Part shown: in pieces, positions 36,852 to 46,059 of the stretch
Layout of the letters: every line of letters starts with the position of its first letter
How positions within the stretch are numbered: position 1 is the first letter of the stretch
Assembly: GCA_036824005.1 (NCBI GenBank)
Contig: DAITBA010000002.1
Coordinates: 124,001 to 188,000 of the forward strand
Direction: 5' to 3'
Source: DAITBA01 sp036824005
GTDB lineage: Bacteria; Pseudomonadota; Gammaproteobacteria; Burkholderiales; Rhodocyclaceae
DNA: 64,000 nt
Program-made: the position numbers and the translations under genes
The notes under the pieces: model-generated
Seen by the model: the letters and a program-made list of their open reading frames with translations, nothing else
What the model was told of the DNA's origin: nothing
The model's database searches: none

Positions 36852-36980
36852 GGTGCGATTCTCGTTCGAATGTGTTTTCTGACCCTGAGCGATTATAGGC
36901 GAGAACCGCGCCGTGCCGCGACGGGCGGGCAATCACTCTGACGAGTCGCGCGCGGGCGCGTGCTAACATCGCTGTCATCT

Positions 36981-38978
36981 ATGCCAGGCTTCACCGATCT
37001 CTCCGCGGCCTTTAGCGCCGACGGCCCGCTCGCCCGCAAGATTCCGGGCTTCCGCGTGCGCGCCCAGCAGATCGACATGGCGCGGCGCATCGGCGATGCG
37101 CTCAAGGACAACGGCGTCCTGGTCGCCGAAGCGGGGACGGGCACCGGCAAGACCTTCGCCTACCTGGTGCCGGCGTTGCTCTCCGGCGGCAAGATTATCG
37201 TTTCCACCGGCACCAAGACCCTGCAGGATCAGCTTTATCAGCGCGATCTGCCGACGGTGCGCGAAGCCCTGCGCCTGCCGGTGCGCACGGCGCTGCTCAA
37301 GGGGCGTGGCAACTATGTCTGCCACTATCATCTGGAACGCGCCTTGAGCGACGGCCGCTTCCTGAGCCGGGCCGAAGCCGGCCACATCCGCGCCATCGAC
37401 CGCTTCGCGCGGACGACGAAAACCGGCGACAAGGCGCAGCTCGCCGGTGTGCCCGAAGATTCCGGTGCCTGGGCGCTCGCCACGTCCACCCGCGACAACT
37501 GCCTCGGCCAGGAATGTCCGCATCACAAGGCGTGCTTCGTCATCGCCGCGCGGCGCGAGGCCATGGCGGCGGACATCGTGGTGGTGAATCATCATCTGTT
37601 CTTCGCCGACGTCGTGCTGCGCGACGAAGGCGTGAGCGAGCTGCTGCCGGCCTGCAATGCCGTCGTCTTCGACGAGGCGCACCAGCTGCCCGAGACCGCC
37701 AGCCTGTTTTTCGGCGAGACGGTGTCTACGGCACAGCTTCTGGAGCTCGCGCGCGACACGCGCATGGAGGCGATCGCCGCGGCGAAGGATTTCGCGCCCC
37801 TGCCCGACGCCAGCCGGGCGCTGGAAAAGGCGGCGCGGGATCTGCGGCTGGCCCTCGGCGAGGAGACCGGACGCTTGTCCGCCGCCCAGGCCGAGGGTCG
37901 GCCGGCGCTGCAGGCGGCGCTGGCCGCGCTTGACGAACGGCTGGTGGACTTCGGCAAGATCCTGGAAAGCCAGGCCGAGCGTTCGGAGGGGCTGGAAAGC
38001 TGCTGGCGTCGCGCCCAGGATGCGCGGGGCCGGCTCGACCGCTGGCGCGCACCTCAGGCGCCGGACATGGTGCGCTGGGTGGAGGTTTTCAGCCAGTCCC
38101 TGCACCTGAACTCGACGCCGTTGCAGGTCGGCGACATCTTCCGGCGCCAGCTCGAAGGCCATCCGCGCGCCTGGATCTTTACCTCGGCGACGCTGGCAGT
38201 GGAGAAGGACTTCGGGCACTTCTGCGGCGAACTGGGCCTGAACGCTGTCCAGAGCGGCCTGTGGGAGAGTCCCTTCGACTATCCCAATCAGGCGCTGCTG
38301 TACGTGCCCCAAGGGTTGCCCGACCCCAACAGCGCCGACTACAACGAGGCAGTGGCGGCGGCCGCCTATCCGCTTATCCGCACCAGCGGCGGGCGGGCAT
38401 TCGTGTTATGCACTTCGCTTCGCGCCATGCGCCGCATCCATGGACTGCTCGCGGAGCGCTTTGCGCGGGAGGGGTTCGAGGTGCCTCTTCTGCTGCAGGG
38501 CGAGGGTTCGCGCACTGAGTTGCTGACGCGCTTTCGGGAGATGGGCAACGCCGTGCTGGTGGCGAGCCAGAGTTTCTGGGAAGGCGTGGACGTGCGCGGC
38601 GAGGCGCTGTCACTGGTCATCATTGACAAGCTGCCCTTCGCGCCGCCCGACGACCCGGTGCTGGCGGCGCGCATCGAGCACCTGCAGAAGCAGGGACGCA
38701 ACGCCTTCATGGAATACCAGTTGCCGCGCGCCGTGATCAGCGTCAAGCAGGGCGCGGGGCGGCTCATCCGCGACGAGACCGACCGCGGCGTGCTGATGAT
38801 CTGCGACCCGCGACTGATCACCAAGCCCTATGGCAAGCGGGTATGGCGCTCGCTGCCGCCGATGCGCCGCACGCGCGAGCAGGCGGAGGCGGTGGCCTTC
38901 CTCGCTGCCGGCCGGGCCGGCGATCTCGTGTCCGCAGCCGAGCAGGCGTCGTGCGCCGCCGTGGAAGATCGTCCGTGA
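36981..38978 (+). CDS. yoaA: DinG/YoaA-family ATP-dependent DNA helicase
   Basis: 665 residues of the XPD-like superfamily 2. Walker A is GTGTGKT (52-58), the DEAH box is at 231-234 and the C-terminal motif is QGAGRLIRDETDRG. The four cysteines of the Fe-S cluster are Cys114 (GNYVC), Cys174, Cys179 and Cys185 (NCLGQECPHHKAC). YoaA of E. coli works in DNA repair with a polymerase clamp-loader subunit; DinG is the close paralogue, and the name could be either. The ATG at 36981 begins the family sequence. Confidence 0.9.
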   Translation: MPGFTDLSAAFSADGPLARKIPGFRVRAQQIDMARRIGDALKDNGVLVAEAGTGTGKTFAYLVPALLSGGKIIVSTGTKTLQDQLYQRDLPTVREALRLPVRTALLKGRGNYVCHYHLERALSDGRFLSRAEAGHIRAIDRFARTTKTGDKAQLAGVPEDSGAWALATSTRDNCLGQECPHHKACFVIAARREAMAADIVVVNHHLFFADVVLRDEGVSELLPACNAVVFDEAHQLPETASLFFGETVSTAQLLELARDTRMEAIAAAKDFAPLPDASRALEKAARDLRLALGEETGRLSAAQAEGRPALQAALAALDERLVDFGKILESQAERSEGLESCWRRAQDARGRLDRWRAPQAPDMVRWVEVFSQSLHLNSTPLQVGDIFRRQLEGHPRAWIFTSATLAVEKDFGHFCGELGLNAVQSGLWESPFDYPNQALLYVPQGLPDPNSADYNEAVAAAAYPLIRTSGGRAFVLCTSLRAMRRIHGLLAERFAREGFEVPLLLQGEGSRTELLTRFREMGNAVLVASQSFWEGVDVRGEALSLVIIDKLPFAPPDDPVLAARIEHLQKQGRNAFMEYQLPRAVISVKQGAGRLIRDETDRGVLMICDPRLITKPYGKRVWRSLPPMRRTREQAEAVAFLAAGRAGDLVSAAEQASCAAVEDRP

Positions 38979-39048
38979 GCACCGGTGCCCCCACTCCGGC
39001 GCCGCCGCGGGCCGATGCTCGCCGGCGCATGCAGGCCAGGACAAAGTC

Positions 39049-40257
39049 ATGGGCAGGATCCTGCTGATCCACAGTCCGGCGGCGGCGGCATTGGCCGACC
39101 GGCTCGGTCAGGCGCTGCGTGAGTGTTTCGGCGACGATGCGGTGATCCGCGATGCAGTCGCCGACGCACCGGACCCGGCGCGGGCGCTGCGCGAGGCGCT
39201 CGGCCCGCGTGGTGTCGTGCTGGTTCTCATCGACGGCGGCTGGCTGCAGGCGGACGAGTCCGGCAGGCGTGCGGTCGACGATCCGGACGAGGCGGAGCAT
39301 CGCCACGTCGCCACCGCGCTGGCACTCAACGTTCCCGTCGTGCCGGTGCTGGTGGAGGACTTTGCCATGCCGGCACGCGAGGATCTGCCGCCGGACATCC
39401 TGCGCCTGAGCCACTTCAACCCCTGCGTTGTGCGCATGGATCATTGGCGCGATGATTTCTCGAAACTGGCGAGGATGCTGGAGGGGTTGGGTGTGCGGAG
39501 CGTGCGGCCGCCGCCTGCACGGGAGGTGGCGCCGGTTCCGGCGTCGGATATCGACATCAGCAAGATCTTCCCGCCGGCCCCGGCGCGCGAGGCACGCAGT
39601 GCGTCGGCCTCCACCGCGGCGCAGTCCGGGCCACTGGCGATTGCCGGACTGGTCGTGGCGATGGCTGCACTGGCGGGACTCATCCTGGCGCGCAACGGCC
39701 CCGGCTATGCTGCTGTCGTCATTGTCGCCGCCGTGGCGTTGGCGCTGGCCACATGGGACTGGCGCCGGCGCACCCGGCCGTGGCCGCAGGGCTACACCCT
39801 CACCCGGCTTGCGATCTGGCTTGCCATCGCGGTCATCTTCGGCGCCGTCGGCAAGTACGGATTGGAGGCGATGCGCTCCGGCGCGGAGTCTGGGTTCGGC
39901 GACGACGGCGTGCATGGCCGTGCCGGATCGGCGACAGTGCCCGGCGCTCCGGACACACCGGTGGACATGCCGGTGATGCTCGCCGGGCGCTGGTCGGACG
40001 GACAAGGCGAGCTGGTGGAGATCGAACAGTCCGGCGACGAGGTCGCCGTGCGCGGGCTAACTCCCGGGCTGCCCTTCCACGACGTGACCGGCAAGGGACG
40101 CGTGACGCGACGCGCGCTCGAGGCACGCTTTGCCCTGACGACCGGGCCGGCTGTGCTACGCCTGGTGGCGTCTCCGGACGCCACGCGGCTGAGCGGCAGC
40201 ATCGTCTATCCGACTTTCGGTAGCATACGATCCATCGTGCTTTACCGCGCCCCGTGA
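39049..40257 (+). CDS. Membrane-anchored TIR-like domain protein
   Basis: 402 residues. The N-terminal 145 resemble bacterial TIR domains (RILLIHSPAAAALADRL; GVVLVLIDGGWLQ; DDPDEAEHRHVATALALNVPVVPVLV). The usual NADase glutamate before the hydrophobic helix is replaced by His86 (RHVATAL), so catalysis is doubtful. A Pro-rich linker leads to three hydrophobic segments (195-214, 219-236, 252-270) and a C-terminal beta-rich domain (about 310-402: GRWSDGQGELVEIEQSGDEVAVRG). The ATG at 39049 is the start of the TIR fold. No obvious partner; defence or signalling role is inference. Confidence 0.7.
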   Translation: MGRILLIHSPAAAALADRLGQALRECFGDDAVIRDAVADAPDPARALREALGPRGVVLVLIDGGWLQADESGRRAVDDPDEAEHRHVATALALNVPVVPVLVEDFAMPAREDLPPDILRLSHFNPCVVRMDHWRDDFSKLARMLEGLGVRSVRPPPAREVAPVPASDIDISKIFPPAPAREARSASASTAAQSGPLAIAGLVVAMAALAGLILARNGPGYAAVVIVAAVALALATWDWRRRTRPWPQGYTLTRLAIWLAIAVIFGAVGKYGLEAMRSGAESGFGDDGVHGRAGSATVPGAPDTPVDMPVMLAGRWSDGQGELVEIEQSGDEVAVRGLTPGLPFHDVTGKGRVTRRALEARFALTTGPAVLRLVASPDATRLSGSIVYPTFGSIRSIVLYRAP

Positions 40258-40460
40258 GCGCCTTGCGCCGGATCGCCCGCCGAGGCCGGAAGTGCGTCTG
40301 ATTGCGCCGATGTCGTTGACACCACCAAGGACGCCAGGAGCATCAGAAGCGCAGCCGGAGCCAGCGCCCTGTTCCGGCTCGTGGTTCCTGTGTCCATCCG
40401 GCAACGGTATCGTTTGCGTTATTCGCTGCCCCCGGTGGTGCGATCAAGATTTTCAGGTTC

Positions 40461-41900
40461 ATGCGAATGGGTGACCAGACCGAACCGTTACGCGGCGAGA
40501 CATCGGAGTATCGCTCGGGTAGCGATGGCCGATGCCCGGAGGGGCAGCCCGACTGCGCCGATCTGGCCCGGCGCCTCAACGAGGACTGCCAGTGCGTGTC
40601 GCTGGATCGCGATGCCCTGCACCGCGAACTGGAGCGCGAGCGCGGCGGCGCCGAGCTGTATCGGCTCATCGCCGAAGGGCGTCCGCACCTGTTCTCCGAC
40701 GTCGCCGTGTTCGTCGGCGGTGCGCACATCGAACGCATGGCGCAGATCATCGCTGCCGTCGAGCGCGCGATCGGCCTGCCCGCCTACCGGCAGCGGGTGC
40801 TCGCCTGGGCGCCCGCCACGGCGGCATTCGAGCCGCGGGCAAGGGGCGCCTTCCTGGGGTACGACTTCCATCTCGGCAACGACGGTCCTCAGCTTATCGA
40901 AATCAACACCAACGCCGGCGGCGCCCTGCTCTGTGCCACGCTTGGCCGCGCCCAGCAGGCCTGCTGCGAGTATGTGGCAGGGCTGAAGCCGGGTATGGCC
41001 GGCGGCGCAACGCCGGAAGCGCAGATCGTGGACATGTTCCGCAGCGAGTGGCACGCCGAGCGGGGCGGGGTGCCCCTGCGCACGCTTGCCATCGTCGACG
41101 ACGCGCCGCTGGAGCAGTACATGTATCCGGAATTCGTGCTGTTCCAGCGTCTGTTCGCAGACGCCGGCATCGCCTCGCTGATCTGCGACGCCGCCGAGCT
41201 GCGCTACGAAGGCGGTGCCTTGTGGCATGGTCGGACGCCGATCGATCTGGTCTATAACCGGCTCACGGATTTTTCCCTCGATGCGCCGGAGCACCGGGCG
41301 CTGCGCGCCGCCTACCTCAGCCGCGCTGTCGTGGTCACGCCCCATCCGCGCGCCCACGCGCTCTATGCCGACAAGCGCAACCTGGCGCTGCTGAGCGATG
41401 CCCAGGTGCTGGCGGAGCTGGGTGTGGACGAGCCGACGCGGCAGACGCTGCTTTGCGGCATTCCGCGCACGGAGCCGGTGCGGCGCGCGGACGCGGAATC
41501 GCTGTGGGCACGGCGCCGGCAACTATTCTTCAAGCCGGCGGCGGGTTATGGCAGCCGTGCCGCCTACCGCGGCGACAAGCTCACCCGGCGTGTGTTCGAC
41601 GATATCCTGGACGGGATCTACGTCGCCCAGGCACGCGTGGAGCCGAGCGAGCGACGGGTGGAGGTGCAAGCGCAGGCCGTGGCGCTCAAGCTCGACCTAC
41701 GCAACTACGTCTATGACGGACAGGTGCAGCTGATCGCGGCGCGCCTGTACCAGGGGCAGACGACCAACTTCCGCACCCCCGGCGGCGGCTTTGCGCCGGT
41801 GCTGACCATTCCCTGCGACTTGGTTGACGAACCACAGCGGCACAGAGACACGGAAGCGGCACAGAGTGCGCGGGAAGCCGGGCCGTCGCACGACCGGTGA
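40461..41900 (+). CDS. ATP-grasp-like protein of unknown substrate, C-terminus written by a repeat
   Basis: 479 residues. GYDFHLGNDGPQLIEINTNAGGA (about 133-155) and LFFKPAAGYGSRAAYRGDKL (about 354-373) look like metal- and ATP-binding parts of an ATP-grasp fold, with the order suggesting a rearranged or circularly permuted type. RLYQGQTTNFRTPGGGFAPV near the end fits the catalytic loop. I do not know the substrate; a carboxylate-amine ligation is the family norm. The last 20 or so residues (DEPQRHRDTEAAQS...) are encoded by the family A repeat. The ATG at 40461 or 40467 may be used. The 203-bp gap before it shows nothing. Confidence 0.6.
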   Translation: MRMGDQTEPLRGETSEYRSGSDGRCPEGQPDCADLARRLNEDCQCVSLDRDALHRELERERGGAELYRLIAEGRPHLFSDVAVFVGGAHIERMAQIIAAVERAIGLPAYRQRVLAWAPATAAFEPRARGAFLGYDFHLGNDGPQLIEINTNAGGALLCATLGRAQQACCEYVAGLKPGMAGGATPEAQIVDMFRSEWHAERGGVPLRTLAIVDDAPLEQYMYPEFVLFQRLFADAGIASLICDAAELRYEGGALWHGRTPIDLVYNRLTDFSLDAPEHRALRAAYLSRAVVVTPHPRAHALYADKRNLALLSDAQVLAELGVDEPTRQTLLCGIPRTEPVRRADAESLWARRRQLFFKPAAGYGSRAAYRGDKLTRRVFDDILDGIYVAQARVEPSERRVEVQAQAVALKLDLRNYVYDGQVQLIAARLYQGQTTNFRTPGGGFAPVLTIPCDLVDEPQRHRDTEAAQSAREAGPSHDR

Positions 41901-41971
41901 ATGCGGAACCGTCGCTGACTCCCACAGTCGCGTCCTCTGTGTCTCCGTGTCCTCCGTGTCCTCTGTGGTGG
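41832..41971. repeat. Dispersed palindromic repeat, family A copy 3
   Basis: Left arm CCACAGCGGCACAGAGACAC (41832-41851) continues to 41866, and the right arm TCCTCTGTGTCTCCGTGTCC and onward ends at 41971. The loop is longer than in the other copies. It covers the 3' end of the ATP-grasp-like gene and the convergent gap before fccB, so it could act as a two-way terminator. Confidence 0.8.
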
Positions 41972-41980
41972 ACTGCGTTG

Positions 41981-43267
41981 TTACGTGGACATCTCGTCCA
42001 TGATCGCGGTCACCCAGCCTACGCCGAACTTGGCCTCCATGCCGGTCGTGTAGGGGTTGATGTCCGCCGTCGTCTTGGTCGTCTTGTTGTCGGTGAGTTT
42101 GCCATCCTTGCCGACGCGATAGACCGCGGAGATGGATACCGCTTCGTCCGGCGTGATGTAGCTGTAGCAGACGTTCACCGTCGTCGGGTCCATCGGCTCC
42201 TTGCCGTTCAGGAGCTGTACCACGTTGTAGGCGCAGATCTTGGCCTGTGAGTTGGCGGCGTTGCCCGACTTGGGCATGGGCGCCACCGCGGCGGCATCGC
42301 CGATGATATGGATGCCCGGCACCTTGGTGGACTCGTAGGTGACGGGATTGACCGGCACCCACTTCTTGTCCTCGCCGACAACGCCCGCCTGATGGGCGAT
42401 CAGGCCCGCCTTCTGGGGTGGAATGACGTTGATGACGTCGCCCTTGATGGTTTCGACACCGTTGTCCACGGTCATGCCTTTGGGATCGACCTTCACAATC
42501 TTGTTCGCGGCGTGGTATTCGATGACGTTTTTGTAGTACTTGTCCCAGGCCGCCTGGAACAGCTTGGGCTTGGAGGCGATGGTCTCGTTGGCGTCGAGCA
42601 CGACGAGCTTGGATCTCGGCTTGTGATGCTGCAGGTAGTAGGCGATCATGCACGCGCGCTCGTAGGGCCCGGGCGGGCAGCGGAAGGGCGAAAGCGGGAT
42701 CGACATCACGACCGTGCCGCCGTCGCGCATCGCTTCCAGTTGCTTGCGCAACAGTCGCGTCTGGTCGCCGGCGCGCCACGCGTGGGGCATGACGCCCGGC
42801 GTGGTCTTGGGATCGTAGCCCTCCAGCTCGTCGAAGCGGAAATCGATACCCGGCGAAAGTATGAGCCGATCGTAGCTGACGAAGCCCTCTTCGGTGATGA
42901 CCTTCTTCGCGGCGCCGTCGATGGCCGTCACCTCCTCGAACAGCATCCTGACGTTCCAGGTGGACGCCATCTTGGAGTAGCCGAACTCGTTCTCGCCGAT
43001 ATCGCGCTTGCCGATCAGGTGCAGGTTGCTGAACGGGCAAGCGAAGTGGGTGCGCTCGCGGTTGATCAGCACCACCTCGATATTGGGATCGGCGATGCGG
43101 GCGTACTTGGCGGCAATGGTGCCGCCGAAACCGCCGCCCAACACGACGATGCGCTTGCCCTTCTTGGGCAGCAGATCGTTGGCGACGGCAAACATGGGGA
43201 AGCCGGCCAGCCCGAGCGCAGCGGCGCTGCCGAAGATGCGGACGAAATCTCTGCGATTAATGGACAT
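41981..43267 (-). CDS. fccB: Flavocytochrome c sulfide dehydrogenase, flavoprotein subunit
   Basis: 428 residues. A twin-arginine-like leader (NRRDFVRIFGSAAALGLAG) targets it to the periplasm. VVLGGGFGGTIAAKYA binds FAD. Cys77 (THFACPF) fits the covalent flavin cysteine, and Cys197 (PFRCPPGPYERA) with Cys367 (VNVCYSYI) fit the redox disulfide. These three cysteines together mark FccB/SoxF rather than general sulfide:quinone reductase. It oxidises sulfide to sulfur and passes electrons to FccA, encoded 14 bp upstream. The ATG at 43267 begins the leader. Confidence 0.9.
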   Translation of the reverse strand: MSINRRDFVRIFGSAAALGLAGFPMFAVANDLLPKKGKRIVVLGGGFGGTIAAKYARIADPNIEVVLINRERTHFACPFSNLHLIGKRDIGENEFGYSKMASTWNVRMLFEEVTAIDGAAKKVITEEGFVSYDRLILSPGIDFRFDELEGYDPKTTPGVMPHAWRAGDQTRLLRKQLEAMRDGGTVVMSIPLSPFRCPPGPYERACMIAYYLQHHKPRSKLVVLDANETIASKPKLFQAAWDKYYKNVIEYHAANKIVKVDPKGMTVDNGVETIKGDVINVIPPQKAGLIAHQAGVVGEDKKWVPVNPVTYESTKVPGIHIIGDAAAVAPMPKSGNAANSQAKICAYNVVQLLNGKEPMDPTTVNVCYSYITPDEAVSISAVYRVGKDGKLTDNKTTKTTADINPYTTGMEAKFGVGWVTAIMDEMST

Positions 43268-43281
43268 GCGCGTGCCTCCCG

Positions 43282-43866
43282 TCAGTGCTTCTGCGAAGCG
43301 TAGAAATGGGACAGCGCGTCGCAGTCCTCGGCGCCCAGTCCTTCGGATTTTTCCGCCATTTCCTTCGGCATCTTGCGTTTGCCCTGGAGGTACTCCTCGA
43401 AGGATATCTTCAGGAATGCCAGCCACTGGCCACCAATGATGCCGGCACCCTCTGAAAAGTCGCGGCCGTTGTCCTGGTGACATTTCTTGCAGTGCTTGTC
43501 GTGCAACAGCTTGCCTTTCTCCACCTTCACCGGATCGACCTGCTGATGGCCGGCGACGAACGGCAGCTTGGAAAGATGATCCGAGATGGCTTTGAGCTCC
43601 TCGTCGCTGTAGCCGACCATGAGCCGGCCCATCACGGTGGACGGCCGCTCACCGGTTTGATAGCGCTTGAGTGTCTCGAACATGTACTTCGACTGCTGGC
43701 CGCCGATGGTGGGCTGGATCGGCCCGGCACTGGCACCCTTGGTGCCGTGGCAGGCATAGCAGGTTAGAGTGAGAAGTTCCGGTGTCGCGGGACCTGCCGA
43801 CGACGCGGGCAAGGCCAAAGCCAACCCCCCCATCAATAGAACGTGCTGCACGCTTCGCGCTTTCAT
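43282..43866 (-). CDS. fccA: Flavocytochrome c sulfide dehydrogenase, dihaem cytochrome subunit
   Basis: 194 residues with a Sec signal peptide (about 1-24) and two c-type haem sites: CYACH (36-40) and CKKCH (126-130). Met residues in RPSTVMGRLM and RKMPKEM are candidate axial ligands. The two-domain class I cytochrome pattern fits FccA, the electron acceptor of FccB. First gene of the fccAB operon; an FNR-type site lies 173-186 bp upstream. No other sox genes are in the window. Confidence 0.88.
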   Translation of the reverse strand: MKARSVQHVLLMGGLALALPASSAGPATPELLTLTCYACHGTKGASAGPIQPTIGGQQSKYMFETLKRYQTGERPSTVMGRLMVGYSDEELKAISDHLSKLPFVAGHQQVDPVKVEKGKLLHDKHCKKCHQDNGRDFSEGAGIIGGQWLAFLKISFEEYLQGKRKMPKEMAEKSEGLGAEDCDALSHFYASQKH

Positions 43867-44009
43867 GGTTCGTGTGCCCTCCCTTTGGCAACGTGGAATC
43901 GACTGCCTACGTCGTGGAAAACACTTTGGGGACGATGGTCCGGGGGCTTTGAATGTTGTGAAAGTCGCCCCTCGGGTCGCCGTTGGAATTGCGTTCGGCA
44001 ACGGACATC

Positions 44010-44052
44010 ATTTAGTCGTTTTGGGGGACTTTCGTGGCTTGATCTAGGTCAA
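44010..44052 (-). promoter_or_regulatory. FNR/ANR-type site and -10 element upstream of fccAB
   Basis: TTGATCTAGGTCAA (44039-44052) matches the FNR/ANR consensus TTGATnnnnATCAA at nine of ten positions. On the minus strand a -10-like CTAAAT (44015 down to 44010) lies about 30 bp downstream. That would put the box centre near -41 from a start at about 44005, the geometry of class II activation. The 427-bp gap 43867-44293 contains no gene. A TACAAT at 44189-44194 is a weak -10 candidate for mobB. Confidence 0.6.
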
Positions 44053-44293
44053 AAAACTGCCGCTCAAGCCATTGAATGTTGCGATGGCGGTGTATGTGAT
44101 TGTTATGTGCGAATGCGCTGATCCACTGTTGGTGTGACGACAGTGCATCGCCGGCGGGACGCGACCTGCACCGGCGGTCATTGCACCGTACAATAGCCGC
44201 CTTTGGAAAACCTGGAGTGCCAGCGATGATTCTGCGGGCGGGTGCCATGCGGACGGTCGGAGCGGAGGCAGGGCGCCTCCGGGGGAGTCGCCG

Positions 44294-44809
44294 ATGAAAG
44301 TTTTCGGCTTCGCCGGCTGGTCGGGTTCGGGCAAGACGACGCTGATCGAGCAATTGATCCCGCGTTTCGTGCTCGACGGGCTGATCGTGTCGCTGATCAA
44401 GCACGCCCACCATGGCTTCGACATCGACCGTCCGGGCAAGGATTCCTATCGCCACCGGGAAGCCGGATGCACCGAGGTTCTGCTTACCTCGGATCAGCGC
44501 TGGGTGCTGATGCACGAGTTGCGCGGCCGGCCCGAACCCATGCTCGATCGGCAACTTGCGCTGCTTTCGCCCTGCGATCTGGTGCTGATCGAGGGCTTCA
44601 AGTCGGCGGCGATCCCCAAGCTGGAAGTGCATCGTCCGGCCCACGGCCGGCCGCTGATCTACCCGGAGAATCCCAACATCGTTGCCGTCGCCAGCGATGC
44701 GCCGATCGATGTCGCCCTGCCGCTTCTGGATCTCAACGACCCCGACGGCATCGCAGACTTCATTCTCGGGCATCTGCAAATCGCCCGCCCGGAGCCGGCC
44801 GTCCCATGA
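44294..44809 (+). CDS. mobB: Molybdopterin-guanine dinucleotide biosynthesis adaptor MobB
   Basis: 171 residues; P-loop GTP-binding protein with Walker A GWSGSGKTT (8-16), the IKHAHHGFDIDRPGKDSYRHREAG segment and LVLIEGFKS. MobB aids guanylyl transfer to molybdopterin. First of mobB-moeA-moaD-moaE; its stop overlaps the moeA ATG (ATGA). Confidence 0.92.
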   Translation: MKVFGFAGWSGSGKTTLIEQLIPRFVLDGLIVSLIKHAHHGFDIDRPGKDSYRHREAGCTEVLLTSDQRWVLMHELRGRPEPMLDRQLALLSPCDLVLIEGFKSAAIPKLEVHRPAHGRPLIYPENPNIVAVASDAPIDVALPLLDLNDPDGIADFILGHLQIARPEPAVP

Positions 44810-46029
44810 GCATGCTGACCTTCGACGCGGCGCTGGAGCGGCTGCTCGCTGCCGTGCATCCGCTCACGGAGCAGGAGACCGCGGACACCTTTGCCGCCTG
44901 CGGACGCGTGCTCGCCCGGGCGCAGATGTCCGACATCGAAGTGCCCCCGCTGGACAACACGTCCATGGACGGTTACGCAGTGGCGTGCTCCGACGTCCCC
45001 GCGGTCGGCACCTGCCTGCCGGTGAGCCAGCGCATCCCTGCCGGCAGCATCGGCCGCCCGTTAAAGCCGGGCACCGCAGCGCGCATTTTCACCGGCGCAC
45101 CCATTCCATCGGGCGCCGACGCAGTGGTGATGCAGGAGCTGTGCGCCCACGAGGCGGCGGCAGACGGCGAGCGGGTCGTCATCAATCACGTACCCAGGCC
45201 CGGCGAGTGGATCCGGCGCGCCGGCGAGGACATCCGGCGCGGCGCCGAGATCCTGCCGGTCGGCACGCGCCTGCGGCCGCAGGAGTGCGGGCTTGCCGCT
45301 TCGGTCGGTCTGGCGCGGTTGCCGGTGTTCCGGCGCCTGCGCGTGGCGGTGTTCTCCACGGGTGACGAGCTGGTCATGCCGGGCGAGCCTTTGCCGCAGG
45401 GCGCCATCTACAACTCCAACCGCTACACCTTGCGCGCCTTGCTCGCCGCGCTGGGCTGCGAGGCCACCGACTTCGGCATCGTCCCCGACAGGCTCGACAG
45501 CACCCGCAGCGTGCTGCGCCAAGCGGCGGAGGGCAACGACCTGATCGTCACCAGCGGTGGCGTTTCGGTCGGCGAGGAGGACCACGTCAAGCCGGCCGTG
45601 CAGGCCGAAGGCGAGCTGGATCTGTGGAAGATCGCCATCAAGCCGGGCAAGCCGCTCGCCTTCGGCCATGTCCGGCGCGGCACCGGGGCGGCCGCCTTCA
45701 TCGGCCTGCCGGGCAATCCGGTGTCCAGCTTCGTCACTTTCGTGCTGCTGGTGCGGCCGTTCATCCTGCGCGCCCAGGGTGCGGTGCGGACCTCGCCCAC
45801 GGCGCAGACGTTGCGTGCCGATTTCGACTGGCCCAAGCCCGATGCGCGGCGGGAATTCTTGCGCGCGCGCGTGAATTCGAAGGGCGGCCTGGATTTGTTC
45901 CCGAACCAGAGCTCCGGTGTGCTGACTTCCACCGTGTGGGGCGACGGACTGATCGACAACGGCCCGGGGCAGGCGATCCGGCATGGCGAAACGGTGCGCT
46001 TTCTGCCCTTTTCCGAGTTGCTATACTGA
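44806..46029 (+). CDS. moeA: Molybdopterin molybdenumtransferase MoeA
   Basis: 407 residues, the normal length. It inserts molybdate into adenylated molybdopterin. PPLDNTSMDGYAV (about 45-57), the FTGAPIPSGADAVVMQE segment, FSTGDELV, GAIYNSNRY, VTSGGVSVGEEDHVK and LPGNPVSS are all present in order. The start overlaps the mobB stop, implying coupled translation. The frame upstream is open through mobB but is not this protein. Confidence 0.95.
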   Translation: MSMLTFDAALERLLAAVHPLTEQETADTFAACGRVLARAQMSDIEVPPLDNTSMDGYAVACSDVPAVGTCLPVSQRIPAGSIGRPLKPGTAARIFTGAPIPSGADAVVMQELCAHEAAADGERVVINHVPRPGEWIRRAGEDIRRGAEILPVGTRLRPQECGLAASVGLARLPVFRRLRVAVFSTGDELVMPGEPLPQGAIYNSNRYTLRALLAALGCEATDFGIVPDRLDSTRSVLRQAAEGNDLIVTSGGVSVGEEDHVKPAVQAEGELDLWKIAIKPGKPLAFGHVRRGTGAAAFIGLPGNPVSSFVTFVLLVRPFILRAQGAVRTSPTAQTLRADFDWPKPDARREFLRARVNSKGGLDLFPNQSSGVLTSTVWGDGLIDNGPGQAIRHGETVRFLPFSELLY

Positions 46030-46059
46030 AACCCCGAGGGCGGCACGACGAGACGCAAC

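Noticed and set aside
35074..36978. Single 634-codon fusion of the radical SAM protein with an upstream domain
   Set aside because: The upstream part is the PhnD-like gene read in the wrong frame; PhnD with its signal peptide explains that stretch.
44039..44052. FNR-type site as activator of mobB
   Set aside because: The site is about 240 bp before mobB with no promoter at proper spacing on that strand; geometry fits fccAB instead.
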